Assembly: GCA_945889005.1 (NCBI GenBank)
Contig: CAMDBI010000001.1
Location: 1 to 64,000, forward strand
Direction: 5' to 3'
DNA from: Bacteroides fragilis
GTDB lineage: Bacteria; Bacteroidota; Bacteroidia; Bacteroidales; DTGW01
DNA: 64,000 nt
Within the stretch, counting starts at the first letter, position 1; every line of letters begins with the position of its first letter. A program made the translations under genes and the position numbers. The notes below the pieces were generated by a model. The model saw only the letters and a list, made by a program, of their open reading frames with translations. It had not been told where the DNA came from and ran no database searches. This document shows, piece by piece, positions 26,254 to 35,947 of the stretch.

Positions 26254-27495
26254 ATGCAACGATCCGACATAGAAATAATGGCGCCTGTAGGCTCATACGA
26301 AACACTGATGGCTGCCATACAGGGCAATGCCAATGCTGTATATTTTGGAATTGGAAAACTCAATATGCGAGCCAAATCTACGCTCAACTTTACCGAAAAT
26401 GACCTGAAAAACATTGTTCAGATTTGTCGCGATAATAATCTGCGTTCTTATGTAACGCTCAATACGGTAATGTACGATGGCGATATAGATGAAATGCATC
26501 ATGTAATCGATGTTGTTAAAGACTCGGGTGTCGATGCTATTATTGCTTCAGACCATGCAGCTCTTATGTATGCACGAGAAAAAGGGGTCGAAATTCACAT
26601 CTCAACACAACAAAATATCAGTAATTTCGAGGCTGTTCGATTTTTTAGCCAGTTTGCCGATGTTATGGTTCTTGCTCGTGAGCTCAACTTAGACCAAATG
26701 GCCGAAATTGCCCGAAAAATTGACGAACATAACATCACAGGTCCATCTGGAAATAAGGTCAAACTCGAAATTTTTACCCACGGGGCTTTATGTATGGCTG
26801 TTTCGGGCAAATGTTACTTGAGCCTGCACGAATACAATTACTCTGCCAACCGTGGTGCCTGCCTTCAAATTTGTAGGCGTGCATATAATGTTACCGACAA
26901 AGAAACCGGCGCTCAACTCGAAATCGACAACGAATACATTATGTCTCCCAAAGATTTATGCACCATCGACTTTCTCGACCGTATTATTGGCGCAGGAATC
27001 AAAATTCTAAAAATTGAAGGGCGTGCTCGCTCCGGCGAATATGTAAAAACAGTTTGCCAATGCTACAACGAGGCTGTGCATTCAATCGTCGATCAATCTT
27101 TTTCCAAAGAAAAAATCGATGCCTGGAAATCGCGCCTTTCGACTGTATATAATCGTGGTTTTTGGGATGGCTATTACCTCGGTCGCAAAATGGGCGAATG
27201 GAGCGAAATATATGGCTCAAAAGCTACTAAAACGAAAGAATATCTGGCCAAAGTAACAAATTTCTATTCTAATATAGGTGTAGGCGAATTTCAAATGGAA
27301 ACTGGGTCTCTCAAAATTGGTGACGAAGTTCTTATTCTTGGTCCTACAACAGGTGTTGTAGAAATTGCCATAGTCGAAGAAATTCGTGTCGACCTTAAAC
27401 CGGTTAACGAAACCATAAAAGGTCAACTTTTCTCAATGAAAGTAAATACCACCATTCGCCGAAACGACAAGCTTTATAAACTAAAACAAAATTAA
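26254..27495 (+). CDS. Peptidase U32 family protein (probable RNA-modification factor)
   Basis: 413 aa. U32 signatures: IMAPVGSYETLMAAIQGNANAVYFG, YVTLNTVMYDGDIDEM, HISTQQNISNFEAVRFF and the Cys-bearing block FTHGALCMAVSGKCYLSLHEYNYSANRGACLQICRR. A C-terminal beta-barrel of about 75 aa (YLAKVTNFYSNIGVGEF...) completes it. Despite the name, U32 members such as TrhP/RlhA are linked to tRNA/rRNA hydroxylation; which one this is cannot be told here. It starts 5 bp after the kinase gene. Confidence 0.85.
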   Translation: MQRSDIEIMAPVGSYETLMAAIQGNANAVYFGIGKLNMRAKSTLNFTENDLKNIVQICRDNNLRSYVTLNTVMYDGDIDEMHHVIDVVKDSGVDAIIASDHAALMYAREKGVEIHISTQQNISNFEAVRFFSQFADVMVLARELNLDQMAEIARKIDEHNITGPSGNKVKLEIFTHGALCMAVSGKCYLSLHEYNYSANRGACLQICRRAYNVTDKETGAQLEIDNEYIMSPKDLCTIDFLDRIIGAGIKILKIEGRARSGEYVKTVCQCYNEAVHSIVDQSFSKEKIDAWKSRLSTVYNRGFWDGYYLGRKMGEWSEIYGSKATKTKEYLAKVTNFYSNIGVGEFQMETGSLKIGDEVLILGPTTGVVEIAIVEEIRVDLKPVNETIKGQLFSMKVNTTIRRNDKLYKLKQN

Positions 27496-27688
27496 ATTAT
27501 ATATGGTTAAGTGAATAATTTGCACATTTATTTTTCTTTTCCTCAAACTTCAACTATTCATTGACGAATGCTTCAATTATCTTAATTAAAAATGCAACCT
27601 TTTTAATAATTTTAGGTATACATAAATTGAATTAGAGAAATATTTTTTTTCTAACTTAATTTCCTATCAACCTAATATCCTTAATGTC

Positions 27689-28063
27689 ATGGCTAAAACC
27701 ATTTTCTTTGTCGACGACGACAAAATGATTATTAACTTACTTGAATATACATTCAACAAAAATGAATATAATATTCGGTCTTTTAAAACTGGTGAAGATT
27801 GTATTGCTGCAATCGCTAATGAAATTCCCGATTTGGTTGTATTAGATCATATTTACGACAATTCAAAAAGTGTCCTTAGTGGTCTTGACACCTTAAAAGA
27901 AATAAAGTCAATAAATGACTCTATTTCTGTTGTTATTCTTACAAGCCAAGAAGATAAAAATCTGATACCTATTTTCTTAAATGCTGGAGCATCTAAATAC
28001 ATCAATAAAGATGCATTTTTTATCGACTCTCTTTCCGAAACCTTTCAAACTTTGCTGCAATAA
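27689..28063 (+). CDS. Stand-alone response-regulator receiver domain
   Basis: 124 aa, a receiver with no output domain. The acidic pair is in FFVDDDKMI, the phospho-acceptor Asp in PDLVVLDHIYDN (about 53), the Thr/Ser in VVILTSQEDKN, and the Lys in SKYINKD. CheY-like, so output is by protein contact. Candidate donors are the kinases at 25095, 43185 or 55045; none is linked. It ends 1 bp before the convergent typA stop. Confidence 0.9.
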   Translation: MAKTIFFVDDDKMIINLLEYTFNKNEYNIRSFKTGEDCIAAIANEIPDLVVLDHIYDNSKSVLSGLDTLKEIKSINDSISVVILTSQEDKNLIPIFLNAGASKYINKDAFFIDSLSETFQTLLQ

Positions 28064-28064
28064 A

Positions 28065-29861
28065 CTATTTAGATCTGCGTTTACGCTCGTTTTCGTCTAA
28101 GTATATCTTTCTTAATCGAATCGATTGTGGGGTAAGTTCTACATATTCATCTTCTTGAATATATTCAAGTGCCTCTTCCAAACTAAATTTTATGGCTGGA
28201 GCAATATGCATTTTCTCATCGGTACCGGTAGCACGCATATTGGTAAGCTTTTTTGATTTTGTAAGATTGATACACAAATCGTCTTGTCTCGAATTTTCTC
28301 CAACAACCATTCCGGTATATATTTCCGCTCCTGGATCAATAAAAAACTTTCCTCTATCCTGAAGTTTATCTATTGCATAAGCAATTGCTTGACCGGTTTC
28401 CATCGCAACCAACGAACCATTAATACGACCTTCAATGTTTCCTTTCCAAGGTTCAAATCCTTTTACACGATGTGCCATAATAGCTTCGCCGGCAGTTGCA
28501 GTAAGCATATTGCTTCGTAAACCCATAATACCTCTCGAAGGTATTTCGAATTCCAAATGTATACGCTCTCCTTTACGTTCCATGTTTTTCATCATGCCTT
28601 TTCGCTTCGAAACCAATTCAATAGCTTTACCCGACACTTCTTCAGGCAAATCAATGGTTAGAAACTCAACTGGTTCACACTTTTCTCCAGCTATTTCTTT
28701 TACAATTACTTGTGGTTGTCCAACTTGCAATTCATAACCTTCACGACGCATCGTTTCTATCAATACCGACAAATGCAAAACGCCTCGTCCAAATACCATA
28801 AATGAATCTGAAGTATCTCCAGGTTCAACACGTAAAGCAAGATTTTTTTCTAATTCTTTATCTAAGCGGTCTTTTAAATGACGCGAAGTGACAAATTTTC
28901 CTTCTTTTCCAAAAAATGGAGAATCGTTTATTGTAAACAACATACTCATGGTTGGCTCATCGATCGAAATCGGATCCAATGCTTCCGGAAATTCGTAATC
29001 TGCAACGGTATCGCCAATATCAAATCCTTCTATTCCAACAAGTGCACATATTTCGCCCGACAAAACATTGCTAACCTTCTTCTTGCTCATACCTTCAAAT
29101 ACGTACAACTCTTTTACTCTGGTACGTTTAATACTGCCATCGCGTTTGCACAACGATACGTTCTGCCCTTCTTTCAATTCACCTCGGTGCAAGCGACCAA
29201 CAGCTATTCGACCAACATATGACGAATATTCTAATGAAGTTATAAGCAACTGAGGTGTTCCCTTAAGTTGATCGGGCGAAGGAATATGTTTTAATATGGT
29301 ATCGAGCAATGGAATAATATCTGTCGATGTATTCTTCAAATCGTCGGTCATCCAGCCTTGTTTTGCCGAACCATATACTGTTGGAAAATCGAGCTGGTTT
29401 TCAGTAGCATCGAGGCTAAACATAAGTTCAAACACTTCTTCGTGAACCTCTTCGGGTCTACAATTAGGTTTGTCGACTTTATTGATCACAACAATGGGCT
29501 TTTTACCAAGATCTAATGCTTTTTGAAGCACAAAACGTGTTTGAGGCATAGTACCTTCAAATGCATCGACCAACAATAGCACCCCGTCGGCCATGTTCAA
29601 TACTCGCTCTACTTCTCCTCCAAAATCGGCATGGCCAGGAGTATCTATAATATTTATTTTTGTGTCTTTGTAAGTTACCGACACATTTTTTGCCAAAATG
29701 GTAATTCCTCTCTCTCTTTCCAACTCATTGCTATCCATAATAAGATCGCCGGGGGTTTCATGGTCTTTAAATAGCTTCCCGGCCATAATCATTTTATCTA
29801 CCAAGGTAGTTTTTCCGTGGTCTACGTGAGCTATAATAGCAATGTTTCTGATTTTTTGCAT
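28065..29861 (-). CDS. typA: Translational GTPase TypA/BipA
   Basis: 598 aa, full length. G1 [15 protein letters not shown]3 [17 protein letters not shown]4 [16 protein letters not shown]-like domains II, III and V are followed by the BipA-specific C-terminal domain ([24 protein letters not shown] ... [19 protein letters not shown]). It binds ribosomes and aids 50S assembly or growth at low temperature and stress. Predicted promoter at 29885-29892. Confidence 0.97.
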   Translation of the reverse strand: MQKIRNIAIIAHVDHGKTTLVDKMIMAGKLFKDHETPGDLIMDSNELERERGITILAKNVSVTYKDTKINIIDTPGHADFGGEVERVLNMADGVLLLVDAFEGTMPQTRFVLQKALDLGKKPIVVINKVDKPNCRPEEVHEEVFELMFSLDATENQLDFPTVYGSAKQGWMTDDLKNTSTDIIPLLDTILKHIPSPDQLKGTPQLLITSLEYSSYVGRIAVGRLHRGELKEGQNVSLCKRDGSIKRTRVKELYVFEGMSKKKVSNVLSGEICALVGIEGFDIGDTVADYEFPEALDPISIDEPTMSMLFTINDSPFFGKEGKFVTSRHLKDRLDKELEKNLALRVEPGDTSDSFMVFGRGVLHLSVLIETMRREGYELQVGQPQVIVKEIAGEKCEPVEFLTIDLPEEVSGKAIELVSKRKGMMKNMERKGERIHLEFEIPSRGIMGLRSNMLTATAGEAIMAHRVKGFEPWKGNIEGRINGSLVAMETGQAIAYAIDKLQDRGKFFIDPGAEIYTGMVVGENSRQDDLCINLTKSKKLTNMRATGTDEKMHIAPAIKFSLEEALEYIQEDEYVELTPQSIRLRKIYLDENERKRRSK

Positions 29862-29884
29862 ATCTATTTTAAAAATTAAGCCCG

Positions 29885-29892
29885 CAAAGATA
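29885..29892 (-). promoter_or_regulatory. TAnnTTTG -7 box for typA
   Basis: TATCTTTG on the minus strand, 24 bp upstream of the typA ATG. A close match to the Bacteroidota -7 consensus. Confidence 0.5.
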
Positions 29893-30043
29893 CACTAATT
29901 TAATTTATTCACCGACTGAATAAATTGCTTCAAATATTATTTTTAAGTGAATATTGTGTTAATAAAAGTTCACAAACACAAAAAATTATAGACCAATTAA
30001 CCCATTTATAAAAAAAACTTTTTTTTATTCTAAACACTTATTA

Positions 30044-30051
30044 TAAATTTG
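30044..30051 (+). promoter_or_regulatory. TAnnTTTG -7 box for the yceD-rpmF-plsX-fabH operon
   Basis: TAAATTTG, 23 bp before the TTG start at 30074. The position supports that TTG as the real start, because a longer N-terminus would begin upstream of the transcript. Confidence 0.5.
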
Positions 30052-30073
30052 CGGATTAAATTTTGATAAAGAT

Positions 30074-30607
30074 TTGAAAACCAGTAATCATATCAAAATA
30101 CCGTGGAAAGACCTTTCCGAAGGTATTCACGAATTCCAATTTAATATTGGAAATACGTTCTTTGCAGATATAGAATATAGTGAGTATAAAGAAGGTGAGC
30201 TCGAAATTAGTATCGAACTCATTCGAAAAACACAAATAATGTCGCTCAACTTCTTAATCGAAGGTTCGGTCAATGTTATTTGCGACCGCTGTCTCGAACC
30301 TTTCGACCTAGATATTTATTTCGAATCTGACTTATTGGTTAAAGTAGGAACAGAAAATGAAGAAATAGACGATAATATAATAAGTATTGCCGAAAATGAA
30401 GAAATATTAGATTTAACTCATTATGTTTACGAAAGTATTGTGTTGAGCATTCCTTTTAAAAAAGTACATCCCGACAATGAAAACGACGAAAGTACTTGCG
30501 ATCAAAAAATGCTTGCTAAAATTAAAAAACCAACCAACAGTAAATCGGCTAAAAAGGAAACTGATTCACGATGGGATGTTTTAAAAAAATTGAAAAACAA
30601 CAAATAA
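30074..30607 (+). CDS. YceD family (DUF177) protein
   Basis: 177 aa from a TTG start (KTSNHIKIPWKDLSEGIHEF). The family motif VICDRCLEPFDLDI (about 75-88) and the C-terminal acidic LTHYVYESIVLSIPFKKVHP are clear. YceD genes precede rpmF in most bacteria and have been linked to 23S rRNA accumulation. First gene of the yceD-rpmF-plsX-fabH cluster; 29 bp to rpmF. Confidence 0.9.
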   Translation: MKTSNHIKIPWKDLSEGIHEFQFNIGNTFFADIEYSEYKEGELEISIELIRKTQIMSLNFLIEGSVNVICDRCLEPFDLDIYFESDLLVKVGTENEEIDDNIISIAENEEILDLTHYVYESIVLSIPFKKVHPDNENDESTCDQKMLAKIKKPTNSKSAKKETDSRWDVLKKLKNNK

Positions 30608-30636
30608 TTATTTATTAATATTTTAAATTTAACAAA

Positions 30637-30822
30637 ATGCCAAATCCAAAGCATAGACACTCGAGAACCAGACGCGACAAGCGCAGAACACACGATAAAG
30701 CAATTGCTCCTACTATTGCAAAATGCTCAAATTGCAATTCAACAGTTCAATATCACAGGGTTTGTCCTGAGTGTGGATTTTATCGCGGAAAATTAGCCAT
30801 TGCGAAAGAAGTAGCTGCATAA
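30637..30822 (+). CDS. rpmF: 50S ribosomal protein L32
   Basis: 61 aa. MPNPKHRHSRTRRDKRRTHDKA start, then a zinc ribbon formed by CSNC (about 29) and CPEC (about 45), the zinc-containing C+ form. Second gene of the cluster, 33 bp before plsX. Confidence 0.97.
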   Translation: MPNPKHRHSRTRRDKRRTHDKAIAPTIAKCSNCNSTVQYHRVCPECGFYRGKLAIAKEVAA

Positions 30823-30855
30823 GTAATTCTTAACTAAACTATATCTTTTCAACTA

Positions 30856-31797
30856 ATGAGAATTGGAATCGATATTATGGGCGGGGACTTTGCTCCAGAA
30901 GCAACAGTCCTCGGTTCTATATTGGCTTTTCGCGAACTTGGACAAGAAGATAAAATTGTTTTAATAGGCGACGAAAGTAAAATTAAAGAAATTTGTACCC
31001 GTGAAAAATTCGATTATTCGGTGTTTGAAATCGTTCATACTACCGAATGTATTGCCATGGGAGAGCATCCGGCTAAAGCATTACAACAAAAACCAAATTC
31101 AAGTATAGCTATTGGGTTCAATATGCTTAAAAACCAACAAATAGATGGTTTTTCAAGTGCAGGAAATACAGGTGCTATGATGGTTGGTGCATTGTTTACA
31201 GTGAAACAAATCGAAGGCGTTCTTCGACCTGTTATTGGTTCATTGATACCAAATGGTACCGACAAACCAACTTATCTGCTCGATGTGGGTATTAATCCCG
31301 ATGCTAAACCTGAAGTGTTAGCTCAATACGCTCTTTTGGGGAGTACCTATTATAAATATATGTTCGATATCCAAAATCCTCGTGTTGCATTACTCAACCT
31401 GGGCGAAGAAGAAGAAAAAGGAAATTTGCTCGTTAAAGCAGTTTATCCTCTTCTCAAAGAATCGAAAAATATCAATTTTGTAGGAAATGTTGAAGGAAAC
31501 GATTTCTTTAACAACAAAAAAGCCGATGTAGTTGTATGCGACGGTTTTGTCGGAAACATTGTACTGAAAGAAGCCGAAGCTTTTTATAAACTTTTAATCA
31601 ACAGAGGGATTCACGACGAGTTTTTCGAATCATTCAATTACGAAAACTTTGGTGGTGCACCAATATTAGGTGTTAATGCCCCTGCAATTATTGGTCATGG
31701 AGTATCTACCGATATAGCCATTAAAAACATGATTTTACAAACCCGACACATAATAAAGGCCGGTCTTACACAACACATTAAAGAAGCATTTAAATAA
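30856..31797 (+). CDS. plsX: Phosphate acyltransferase PlsX
   Basis: 313 aa. [20 protein letters not shown] start; the [42 protein letters not shown] and [10 protein letters not shown] blocks are the family signatures. It makes acyl-phosphate from acyl-ACP for phospholipid synthesis. Its TAA overlaps the fabH ATG by one base, so the two are coupled. Confidence 0.97.
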   Translation: MRIGIDIMGGDFAPEATVLGSILAFRELGQEDKIVLIGDESKIKEICTREKFDYSVFEIVHTTECIAMGEHPAKALQQKPNSSIAIGFNMLKNQQIDGFSSAGNTGAMMVGALFTVKQIEGVLRPVIGSLIPNGTDKPTYLLDVGINPDAKPEVLAQYALLGSTYYKYMFDIQNPRVALLNLGEEEEKGNLLVKAVYPLLKESKNINFVGNVEGNDFFNNKKADVVVCDGFVGNIVLKEAEAFYKLLINRGIHDEFFESFNYENFGGAPILGVNAPAIIGHGVSTDIAIKNMILQTRHIIKAGLTQHIKEAFK

Positions 31798-32798
31798 TGA
31801 CACAAATAAGAGCTGCTATTACCGGCATTGAGGCTTACTTGCCCGATTATATTCTTACAAACGACGAACTAAGTCGAATGGTCGATACTTCCGACGAATG
31901 GATTATGCAACGAATCGGTATAAAAGAAAGACGAATACTTAAGGGAGAAGGAAAAGCTACATCAGATATGGCTGCTGAGGCTATGAAAAGACTTATGGTT
32001 AAAAAAAACCTTAAGAACGAAGATATTGAGCTAGTAATATGTGCTACTATAACCAGCGATATGATTTTCCCGGCTACTGCCTGTGTGGTTTGCGACAAAC
32101 TTGGTATTAGAGACAATGTTATTGCATTCGACATCAATGCAGCATGTTCTGGATTTATTTACGCTTTAGAAACTGCAAATGCATTCTTACAATCGGGTCG
32201 TTATAAAAGAGTTATAATACTTGCTGCCGATAAAATGTCGGCCATTACAAACTATACCGATCGCACTACTTGCCCATTGTTTGGCGATGCTGCAGCTGCT
32301 ATTTTAGTCGAACCGTCTACTGAAGAAGTTGGTGTTGTTGATGCAATACTTCGATCCGATGGCATTGGGGGCAAATACCTCCACATGAAATCAGGAGGTT
32401 CATTACATCCTGCATCTCACGATTCGGTCGATAACCACGAACATACTGTATACCAAGAAGGTCAAACAGTTTTTAAATATGCTGTTTCGCGCATGGCCGA
32501 TGTTTCGGTAGAAATTATGGAAAGAAATAATCTATCTCATAACGATATTAATTGGTTAGTTCCTCATCAGGCAAATAATCGAATTATCGAAGCAGTTGCT
32601 AACCGCATGGGTATCGACAAGTCGAAAGTGATGATCAATATCGAAAAATATGGCAATACTACCGCTGCAACTATTCCTCTTTGCTTATGGGAATGGGAAA
32701 AACAATTGAAAAAAGGCGATAATATTATACTTTCTGCATTTGGCGGTGGCTTTACATGGGGTTCAATATTTTTGAAATGGGCATACGATACTAAATAA
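31797..32798 (+). CDS. fabH: 3-oxoacyl-ACP synthase III (FabH)
   Basis: 333 aa. The catalytic triad is complete: Cys in [14 protein letters not shown] (about 117), His in [12 protein letters not shown] (about 258), Asn in [13 protein letters not shown] (about 288). [13 protein letters not shown] closes it. It condenses acyl-CoA primers with malonyl-ACP to start fatty-acid synthesis. Last gene of the cluster; followed by a strong terminator. Confidence 0.97.
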   Translation: MTQIRAAITGIEAYLPDYILTNDELSRMVDTSDEWIMQRIGIKERRILKGEGKATSDMAAEAMKRLMVKKNLKNEDIELVICATITSDMIFPATACVVCDKLGIRDNVIAFDINAACSGFIYALETANAFLQSGRYKRVIILAADKMSAITNYTDRTTCPLFGDAAAAILVEPSTEEVGVVDAILRSDGIGGKYLHMKSGGSLHPASHDSVDNHEHTVYQEGQTVFKYAVSRMADVSVEIMERNNLSHNDINWLVPHQANNRIIEAVANRMGIDKSKVMINIEKYGNTTAATIPLCLWEWEKQLKKGDNIILSAFGGGFTWGSIFLKWAYDTK

Positions 32799-32815
32799 TA
32801 TAATTGATAATTATT

Positions 32816-32875
32816 AAAAGCAAAGACGCTAAGTTGCATAAAACATTTTACAGCTTAGCGTCTTTGCTTTTTTTA
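32816..32875 (+). terminator. Strong intrinsic terminator after fabH
   Basis: Perfect 18-bp stem: AAAAGCAAAGACGCTAAG (32816-32833) pairs with CTTAGCGTCTTTGCTTTT (32854-32871), followed by T-rich sequence. The 20-nt loop is ttgcataaaacattttacag. It separates the lipid cluster from the ATP synthase operon. Confidence 0.9.
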
Positions 32876-32920
32876 TATTATTTTGTTTCATTTGAATTTT
32901 TAATATTGAAAAAAAACATT

Positions 32921-32928
32921 TAGGTTTG
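32921..32928 (+). promoter_or_regulatory. TAnnTTTG -7 box for the bactofilin-ATP synthase operon
   Basis: TAGGTTTG, 29 bp before the bactofilin ATG and just after the fabH terminator. A TTTG at 32891 is rather far for a -33 box. Confidence 0.5.
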
Positions 32929-32956
32929 TCATTAAGACAAATTAATAAATTGAATA

Positions 32957-33325
32957 ATGGGTAAAAATAATTCTGAAATCGACAGCACAACCATAAACCT
33001 AATAAGTACAGGTACTAATATTAATGGCGATATTACTTCTAATAGCGATATTCGAATCGATGGCATTCTCGATGGCAATTTAACAACCAAAGGTCGTTTG
33101 GTAATTGGTGAAAGTGGACGTATAAAAGGTGAAATTTCTTGTAAAAATGCCGACATTTCGGGAATAATTGAAGGAAAAATTACAGTATCCGAATTACTTT
33201 CACTTAAAGCAACATCGATGATTACTGGCGAAATCGTTACCGGTCGACTTGCTGTAGAACCTGGTTGTAAATTCAACGGAACATGCAAAATTGAAGATAG
33301 TTCTATTAAACCCCTTGATAAATAA
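32957..33325 (+). CDS. Bactofilin (polymer-forming cytoskeletal protein)
   Basis: 122 aa. The short disordered N-terminus is followed by the right-handed beta-helix core with repeating hydrophobic turns: INLISTGTNINGDITSNSDIRIDGILDGNL, GRLVIGESGRIKGEISCKNADISGIIEGK, LAVEPGCKFNGTC. Bactofilins form nucleotide-free filaments that scaffold wall enzymes. Here it heads the ATP synthase operon, with atpZ starting 2 bp after its stop. Confidence 0.93.
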   Translation: MGKNNSEIDSTTINLISTGTNINGDITSNSDIRIDGILDGNLTTKGRLVIGESGRIKGEISCKNADISGIIEGKITVSELLSLKATSMITGEIVTGRLAVEPGCKFNGTCKIEDSSIKPLDK

Positions 33326-33326
33326 A

Positions 33327-33551
33327 TTGAGTAATCAAAATAATAGATTCAATCAATTCGGGCGCGTATACTCATTGGTGTCGCAAATGTTTATTACCAT
33401 TGCAGTAGGTGTTTTGGTTGGTTTTGTTCTCGATCTGGTATTCAATACAGTTGTTCCCTGGCTAACAATTCTTTTTAGTTTTACATTTTTTGCCTTATCT
33501 CTTTACAATCTCAACAATCAATTAAAACAAAATGATGGAAAAAAAGAATAA
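33327..33551 (+). CDS. AtpZ/AtpI-like ATP synthase assembly protein
   Basis: 74 aa if read from the TTG at 33327, directly after the bactofilin stop. The track's TTG at 33291 lies inside bactofilin and is less likely. Two helices (about 20-42, MFITIAVGVLVGFVLDLVF; about 45-62, VPWLTILFSFTFFALSLYNL) with the GR-x-x-S-L-V-S-Q start typical of AtpZ. Such proteins help c-ring assembly or Mg2+ uptake. Start uncertain. Confidence 0.75.
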   Translation: MSNQNNRFNQFGRVYSLVSQMFITIAVGVLVGFVLDLVFNTVVPWLTILFSFTFFALSLYNLNNQLKQNDGKKE

Positions 33552-33936
33552 AACCGCAAATTATTATTTACGCTATTTCGCAATACTGTTTATTTTTTAT
33601 GCTGTCATTCTTTTTGCCGGATCATTTATTTTCAAAAATAAACCCAGTGTACTCTATTATTCTTTTCTAATCATTCTTACCGGAGAATTTATAATTACTT
33701 ATGGAATTCACTTTCTCACAACATGGGCATCCGAACGATCGGTTCAATTCTTTGGCAGAATATATATGGTACTATCTTTTCTAAAAATTTTACTTTATAT
33801 TTCTTTAATATTTGGTTTGCTTATGACCTTTAAACAATACCTGTTTCCTATTGTCGTTACATTCTTTTCAGTATATTTTCTTTTCAGAATTTTTGATCTC
33901 ATAATTTTATTTAAATTTTTTAAAGAAAAAAAATAA
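33532..33936 (+). CDS. Four-helix membrane protein of the ATP synthase operon
   Basis: 134 aa starting ATGATG. Helices at about 13-32, 41-63, 75-95 and 103-127; positive residues at both ends. No catalytic motif. It overlaps atpZ by 20 bp and precedes atpB by 62 bp. In many operons this slot holds AtpI, which it may functionally replace, but sequence similarity to AtpI is not evident to me. Confidence 0.7.
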   Translation: MMEKKNKTANYYLRYFAILFIFYAVILFAGSFIFKNKPSVLYYSFLIILTGEFIITYGIHFLTTWASERSVQFFGRIYMVLSFLKILLYISLIFGLLMTFKQYLFPIVVTFFSVYFLFRIFDLIILFKFFKEKK

Positions 33937-33998
33937 TCAAATCCAATTTCTTTTATTATCTTTAATATTAGCATTTACACCATATATACGTTTCTATT

Positions 33999-35090
33999 AT
34001 GAGATTGTATTTCAAGCTAATAATAATTGCTACGGCACTATTCGGATCTCTAAATTGTAAAGCATCTGAAGTAATTCTCGATTCTGCACATGTTGCAAAC
34101 GATGGACATATTAAAAAAGCCTTCAATGCAGGTGATTTTGTATTCGATCATATTATGGATTCTTATTCGTGGCATATAGTTGCCGATATAGCTATGCCAT
34201 TGCCAGTTATATTAATAAATCAACAAAACCAATTTGTTGTTTTCATGTCGAACAAACTTGATCATGGTCATGCAGTATACAATGGATATAAACTCATTCT
34301 CGAAGGGAAAAACAAAGGGAAAATTGTACAAATAAGCAAGTCGGGCGAAGAAGTTCTTCCAAAAATTGATATTTCTATTACTAAAAATACAGCTGCCCTA
34401 ATGATTGGAGCCTTTATTATTTTGTTTATATTTCTTTCAGTTGCCAAAGCATACAAAAGAAATCCAAACAAAGCTCCTCATGGTTTACAAAATGTAGTAG
34501 AACCATTCATTATGTTTGTCCGCGACGATATTGCCAAATCTAACATAGGTCCAAAATACGAAAGATTTGTTCCATTTTTGTTGACCATATTTTTCTTTAT
34601 TTGGATCAACAACATGATGGGACTCATACCTATTATTCCCGGAGGAGCCAATCTTACAGGCAACATTGCATTTACAGGTGTACTGGCATTATTTACCTTT
34701 GTAATTGTAGTAACTAATGGTAATAAACATTTTTGGTTAGAAATAATTGATCCACCAGGCGTACCAAACTGGTTAAAATATTATTTCCCATTGCTTCCTG
34801 TATTGGAAATCGTTGGATTTTTCAATAAACCCATCATTTTAATGATACGACTATTTGCAAACATTACTGCAGGTCACGTAATCATTCTAGGATTTGTAAG
34901 CTTAATCTTTATATTTGGCGACAAGAGTGTTATTGGAGGATATGCAGTTTCGCCACTTACAGTAGCATTTGGTATTTTCATGACTTTTTTGGAGCTTTTA
35001 GTTGCGCTCATTCAAGCTTATGTATTTGCACTTTTATCAGCAATTTATATTGGTATGGCAATTGCCGAACCACATCATAGTAATCATTAA
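33999..35090 (+). CDS. atpB: ATP synthase F0 subunit a
   Basis: 363 aa, longer than the ~250-270 aa of many bacteria because of an N-terminal signal-like segment (MRLYFKLIIIATALFGSLNC) and a periplasmic extension of about 100 aa, as in other Bacteroidota. The essential Arg lies in KPIILMIRLFANITAGHVIILGF, and the C-terminal LELLVALIQAYVFALLSAIYIGMA helix is conserved. Forms the proton half-channels against the c-ring. Confidence 0.95.
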   Translation: MRLYFKLIIIATALFGSLNCKASEVILDSAHVANDGHIKKAFNAGDFVFDHIMDSYSWHIVADIAMPLPVILINQQNQFVVFMSNKLDHGHAVYNGYKLILEGKNKGKIVQISKSGEEVLPKIDISITKNTAALMIGAFIILFIFLSVAKAYKRNPNKAPHGLQNVVEPFIMFVRDDIAKSNIGPKYERFVPFLLTIFFFIWINNMMGLIPIIPGGANLTGNIAFTGVLALFTFVIVVTNGNKHFWLEIIDPPGVPNWLKYYFPLLPVLEIVGFFNKPIILMIRLFANITAGHVIILGFVSLIFIFGDKSVIGGYAVSPLTVAFGIFMTFLELLVALIQAYVFALLSAIYIGMAIAEPHHSNH

Positions 35091-35102
35091 TACTATACAA
35101 TT

Positions 35103-35357
35103 ATGTCAATGACAACAACAATTTTACTCGAAGCAACCAATGCAGTAGCCAAAGCTGGTGCAGGTATTGGTGCAGGATTAGCAGCAACCGGAGCCGGTAT
35201 CGGTATCGGGTTAAGCGGTCAGGGAATGTTAGAAGCAATCGCTCGTCAGCCTGAGGCAATCGGCGATATACGATCTAACTTCATTTTGGCAGCAGCATTG
35301 GTAGAAGGGGTTGCCCTTTTTGCCGTGGTGCTTTGCTTCCTTATCGTTTTTTCTTAG
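35103..35357 (+). CDS. atpE: ATP synthase F0 subunit c
   Basis: 84 aa. Helix 1 is Gly-rich (AGAGIGAGLAATGAGIGIGL); the polar loop ARQPEAIGDIR; helix 2 FILAAALVEGVALFAVVLCFL carries the ion-binding Glu. The Ser/Thr/Tyr that follow this Glu in Na+ enzymes are absent (EGVAL), so proton coupling is expected. 12 bp after atpB. A strong hairpin follows before atpF. Confidence 0.96.
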   Translation: MSMTTTILLEATNAVAKAGAGIGAGLAATGAGIGIGLSGQGMLEAIARQPEAIGDIRSNFILAAALVEGVALFAVVLCFLIVFS

Positions 35358-35362
35358 AAAAC

Positions 35363-35404
35363 AAAAAACACTGTTCATTGCGGTTGGCAATAACAGTGTT
35401 TTTT
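35363..35404 (+). terminator. Intra-operon terminator/attenuator hairpin between atpE and atpF
   Basis: AAAAAACACTGTT (35363-35375) pairs perfectly with AACAGTGTTTTTT (35392-35404). An inner ATTGC/GCAAT helix (35377-35381 with 35387-35391) extends it past a one-base bulge. The 3' arm supplies the T-run. It begins 6 bp after the atpE stop and 35 bp before atpF, inside an otherwise uninterrupted operon. Confidence 0.8.
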
Positions 35405-35438
35405 AAAAATTGAATTTCAATTAAATAAAATTTAATAT

Positions 35439-35930
35439 ATGGAACTAATTACCCCTCATATAGGTTTATTGTTCTGGATGTTGCTTATCTTTACCAGTGT
35501 AGTATTCATCCTCAAGAAATTTGCATGGAAACCAATTCTTAATGCACTTAAGGAACGTGAGCGCTCGATCGAAAATGCGCTCTCTACAGCCGAGAAAGCA
35601 AAAACCGAAATTGCAAAACTCAATGCCGACAACGAAGCACTGTTAGCCAAATCGCGTCAGGAACGCGAATTGATAATGAAAGAAGCGCAACAACTGAAAG
35701 AAAAAATATTGAGCGATGCTCGTGACAAAGCTCACGAAGAAGCTCAAAATCTTATTAAATCGGCACGTGAAAGTATTGAAAACGAGAAAAAAGCAGCAAT
35801 TGAAGAAATAAAAGTTCAAATTGCAAGCCTATCGGTTCTAATTGCTGAAAAAATTATTAAGCAAAATCTCGATAGCAAACAGCAAGAAGAATATGTAAAA
35901 AATCTTTTGCTCGATATTAAAACTAATTGA
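35439..35930 (+). CDS. atpF: ATP synthase F0 subunit b
   Basis: 163 aa. One N-terminal helix (about 6-26, HIGLLFWMLLIFTSVVFILKKF) then a long coiled coil (KALKERERSIENALSTAEKAKTEIAKLNADNEALL...). It is the peripheral stalk. It starts 82 bp after atpE, the largest internal gap of the operon, which holds the hairpin; 17 bp to atpH. Confidence 0.95.
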   Translation: MELITPHIGLLFWMLLIFTSVVFILKKFAWKPILNALKERERSIENALSTAEKAKTEIAKLNADNEALLAKSRQERELIMKEAQQLKEKILSDARDKAHEEAQNLIKSARESIENEKKAAIEEIKVQIASLSVLIAEKIIKQNLDSKQQEEYVKNLLLDIKTN

Positions 35931-35947
35931 TATAAATCTCTTTTACA

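Noticed and set aside
35103-35357. Sodium-coupled ATP synthase
   Set aside because: The c-subunit Glu is followed by Gly-Val-Ala rather than the Ser/Thr...Tyr ligand set, which fits proton coupling.
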